Below are positions 14,835 to 15,112 of a stretch of DNA of 15,112 bases, piece by piece. Each line of letters begins with the position of its first letter. The first letter of the stretch is position 1. The position numbers and the translations under genes were made by a program. A model generated the notes under the pieces. The model was not told the DNA's origin. It ran no database searches and was given only the letters and a program-made list of their open reading frames with translations. This DNA is from Lachnospiraceae bacterium (GTDB lineage Bacteria > Bacillota_A > Clostridia > Lachnospirales > Lachnospiraceae): the NCBI GenBank assembly GCA_028694115.1, contig JAQUUB010000107.1, forward strand, positions 1 to 15,112. Direction: 5' to 3'.

Positions 14835-15112
14835 CTATTTCTCCTCTTCCTTTTGGGCTGCTTCCTCTGGTTTAGTGTTCATAATCGCATAGGTCTTGGT
14901 GTCCGTTGGATATTTATCAACAAATGGAATGACTACATTATCAAAGAGTAATAATCCACAACCTTGGTCAGAGTTTGTTACATGATCTAACTGTTTATCC
15001 GACAATCCTAACTTGTCCGCTAAGATATGCTGATCTTTTGCATTCTGATTGAGCAAATACACAAAATCACTATTTCCTAAAATACCTTCAATTTCCTCAG
15101 ACTTTAAAAAAT
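14835..15112 (-). CDS. VirB4-like conjugal transfer ATPase (CD1110-type), C-terminal end only
   Basis: The last 91 residues of a protein that enters from the right edge are present. FVYLLNQNAKDQHILADKLG, then KQLDHVTNSDQGCGLLLF and VIPFVDKYPTDT match the C-terminus of VirB4/TraE-type ATPases of clostridial ICEs. There this part follows the ATPase core, with the Walker motifs upstream outside the window. VirB4 powers assembly and substrate movement of the type IV secretion channel. The protein ends in a Glu/Lys-rich tail (EEAAQKEEEK). The true start lies beyond the window. Confidence 0.85.
   Translation of the reverse strand, partial: FLKSEEIEGILGNSDFVYLLNQNAKDQHILADKLGLSDKQLDHVTNSDQGCGLLLFDNVVIPFVDKYPTDTKTYAIMNTKPEEAAQKEEEK

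Noticed and set aside
1..15112. tRNA or rRNA genes, CRISPR arrays, insertion-sequence ends, oriT or attachment sites
   Set aside because: I saw no cloverleaf, no regularly spaced repeat, no transposase other than the small TnpV, and no relaxase or integrase that would mark an oriT or att site.

Overview
The window is a piece of an integrative and conjugative element (ICE) of the clostridial CTn/Tn1549-like type, most likely from a gut Firmicute such as a Lachnospiraceae member. Three things support this: low-to-moderate GC, strong AGGAGG ribosome binding sites, and a gene set and order (VirB4, CD1108-type hydrolase, DUF4315, DUF4366, topoisomerase III, DUF5688, giant methylase/helicase protein) that I know from such elements. 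Every credible gene lies on the minus strand, so transcription runs from high to low coordinates. Family names are recognised by eye; no search was run.

Right part (15112 to 8832), conjugation module: the C-terminal end of a VirB4-like ATPase, a large membrane-anchored double peptidoglycan hydrolase (M23 plus NlpC/P60), a coiled-coil DUF4315 protein, a secreted and membrane-anchored DUF4366 protein, and DNA topoisomerase III. These genes are packed with gaps of 3 to 17 bases or short overlaps and form one operon. It ends in a hairpin terminator just after topB.

Middle part (8752 to 7243): a 90-residue protein, a 37-residue protein with a textbook ribosome binding site, and a DUF5688 protein. 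They are tightly coupled and followed by a G-U rich hairpin. From 7088 to 5293 lie two genes that look like cargo: a DUF4180 protein with its own candidate promoter, and a very AT-rich gene for a eukaryotic-like protein kinase.

Left part (4988 to 1): the first 1662 residues of a giant protein with an ArdC-like N-terminus, a duplicated accessory domain and an N6-adenine-methyltransferase-like domain. It is cut by the window edge just before the expected SNF2 helicase part. The most notable item is inside this gene: a complete tnpV gene (116 codons) in the +1 frame of the same strand, with its own Shine-Dalgarno sequence. The giant frame stays open through it and reads as a polar, probably disordered linker. 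One stretch of DNA therefore appears to encode two proteins.

A second theme is regulatory. Two strong intrinsic terminators sit directly upstream of a ribosome binding site (before the 90-residue gene and before the giant gene) with little or no room for a promoter. This suggests conditional read-through, attenuation or antitermination along the element.
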